Part shown: piece by piece, positions 63,469-64,000 of the stretch
How the letters are laid out: every line of letters starts with the position of its first letter
Position numbering within the stretch: the first letter of the stretch is position 1
The notes under the pieces: generated by a model
What the model saw: the letters and a program-made list of their open reading frames with translations, nothing else
Databases searched by the model: none
Told to the model about the DNA's origin: nothing
Program-made: the position numbers and the translations under genes
Assembly (NCBI RefSeq): GCF_012769535.1
Contig: NZ_CP046565.1
Location: 2,742,501-2,806,500 of the forward strand
DNA: 64,000 nucleotides
Direction: 5' to 3'
DNA from: Methylococcus geothermalis
GTDB lineage: Bacteria > Pseudomonadota > Gammaproteobacteria > Methylococcales > Methylococcaceae

Positions 63469-63475
63469 CGGCTAC

Positions 63476-63907
63476 CTACAGCCCCGGCTTGATCAGGTCG
63501 TAACGCTCATCCTCCTGTTCCTGCCGGCGGATATATGCCCGAACCCTAGCTTCATCCAGTCCCACGGTAGAAACAAAGTAGCCCCTGGCCCAGAAATTCT
63601 CTCCGCTGAAATTCCTTTGACGACCGCCAAACTTTCGGGCAATTTGAATCGCGCTCTTACCCTTGATGTAACCCACCACGTTCGACACCGCGTACTTCGG
63701 CGGGATGCTGATGCACATGTGAACGTGGTCCGCCATCAGATGACCCTCCACGATCTTCGAATCCTTGTGCCCGGCAAGCTCATGGCACAGTTCGCCCAAA
63801 TGCCGCTTCAGCGCCCCAAAAAGCTGCTTCTTCCGCCTCTTGGGAATGAACACCACGTGATACTTACAATCCCATCGCGTGTGGGAAAGACTCTGGTACT
63901 CTTTCAT
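63476..63907 (-). CDS. tnpA: IS200/IS605-family Y1 transposase TnpA
   Basis: A 143-residue HUH-type single-strand transposase. It has the family start YQSLSHTRWDCKYHVVFIPKRRKK, the HUH histidine pair in ADHVHMCISIP and the catalytic tyrosine in the late helix RVRAYIRRQEQED. The length fits IS200 TnpA and the frame is intact, so the element may be active. Confidence 0.93.
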   Translation of the reverse strand: MKEYQSLSHTRWDCKYHVVFIPKRRKKQLFGALKRHLGELCHELAGHKDSKIVEGHLMADHVHMCISIPPKYAVSNVVGYIKGKSAIQIARKFGGRQRNFSGENFWARGYFVSTVGLDEARVRAYIRRQEQEDERYDLIKPGL

Positions 63908-63977
63908 CGTGAACCTCTATCTCTTGGTCGAGATTTCAGGTTCACGGCGACCGCCGCATAGGTCAAACCCCGTGAGC

Positions 63978-63996
63978 CCCCCGGCAGAGCCGGGGG
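63978..63996. repeat. Subterminal hairpin at the other end of the IS200-type element
   Basis: CCCCCGGC, loop AGA, GCCGGGGG. It differs from the hairpin at 63399-63417 only in the loop, supporting its role as the second transposase recognition site. Confidence 0.75.
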
Positions 63997-64000
63997 ACTC

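Larger units (their letters stand above)
63386..64000 (-). mobile_element. IS200-type insertion sequence (TnpA only), reaching the window end
   Basis: The element contains one Y1 transposase gene and near-identical subterminal hairpins at both ends: CCCCCGGC-AAA-GCCGGGGG (63399-63417) and CCCCCGGC-AGA-GCCGGGGG (63978-63996). There are no terminal inverted repeats, as expected for the IS200/IS605 family, which moves as single-stranded DNA and recognises hairpins. No tnpB is present. The exact outer ends cannot be fixed; the right one may lie just beyond the window. Confidence 0.8.

Overview
The window is GC-rich gammaproteobacterial chromosome. The order tRNA-Tyr, tRNA-Gly, tRNA-Thr, tuf, tRNA-Trp, secE, nusG, rplK, rplA, rplJ, rplL is the classical proteobacterial one. 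A Rieske oxygenase/dehydrogenase pair of the bacterial sterol C-4 demethylation type (SdmA/SdmB) sits in one operon with an RND pump, a periplasmic binding protein and a TPR lipoprotein (BstA/BstB/BstC type). This combination is known from aerobic methanotrophs, above all Methylococcus capsulatus, so the source is most likely Methylococcus or a close relative. That assignment is an inference; no methane oxidation genes lie in the window.

Layout. 1-7,400: translation genes on the minus strand (rplL partial, rplJ, rplA, rplK, nusG, secE, tuf, pth, rplY, prs) with five tRNAs. 7,400-10,616: ispE, lolB and a TPR lipoprotein, also minus. 10,893-14,097: hemA-prfA-prmC, plus strand, with overlapping or nearly abutting ends. 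14,108-22,424: a minus-strand block with an rRNA methyltransferase, a zinc-ribbon membrane protein, prmA, accC, accB, aroQ, a TlpA-like thioredoxin, a DsbD with a duplicated periplasmic alpha domain, and cutA. 22,466-31,247: fxsA, uvrD, a spermidine-synthase-like protein, an alpha/beta hydrolase lipoprotein, tex and a ribosome hibernation factor. 31,385-38,668: accessory genes including a leucine/glutamate-dehydrogenase-like protein lacking its catalytic lysine, a His/Gly-rich lipoprotein, a nuclease, a PepSY protein and a peroxiredoxin. 38,771-44,071: cysK, a PatB-type C-S lyase, a phosphoesterase, zwf and gndA. 44,186-45,691: a dynamin-like GTPase.

45,871-46,262 is a decayed insertion sequence, followed by an L,D-transpeptidase. 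47,775-54,266 is the sterol operon, transcribed bstA-bstB-bstC-sdmA-sdmB, with a sterol-desaturase-family gene (54,480-55,472) upstream on the same strand. An intrinsic terminator separates that gene from bstA. The expected division of labour is that SdmA/SdmB remove a C-4 methyl group from sterols and BstA/B/C move sterols from the inner membrane through the periplasm to the outer membrane. Squalene epoxidase and oxidosqualene cyclase are not in the window.

55,691-61,768: a DEAD-box helicase and a divergent RRM protein, a PhoU-like protein, a membrane protein of unknown function, and a three-part fusion of AMP-ligase, acyl carrier protein and glycerolipid-type acyltransferase. From 61,769 to the end the DNA looks like an insertion-sequence graveyard: an IS3-type remnant, a strong hairpin, a frameshifted secreted protein with an EF-hand-like loop, and a complete-looking IS200-type element ending at the window edge.
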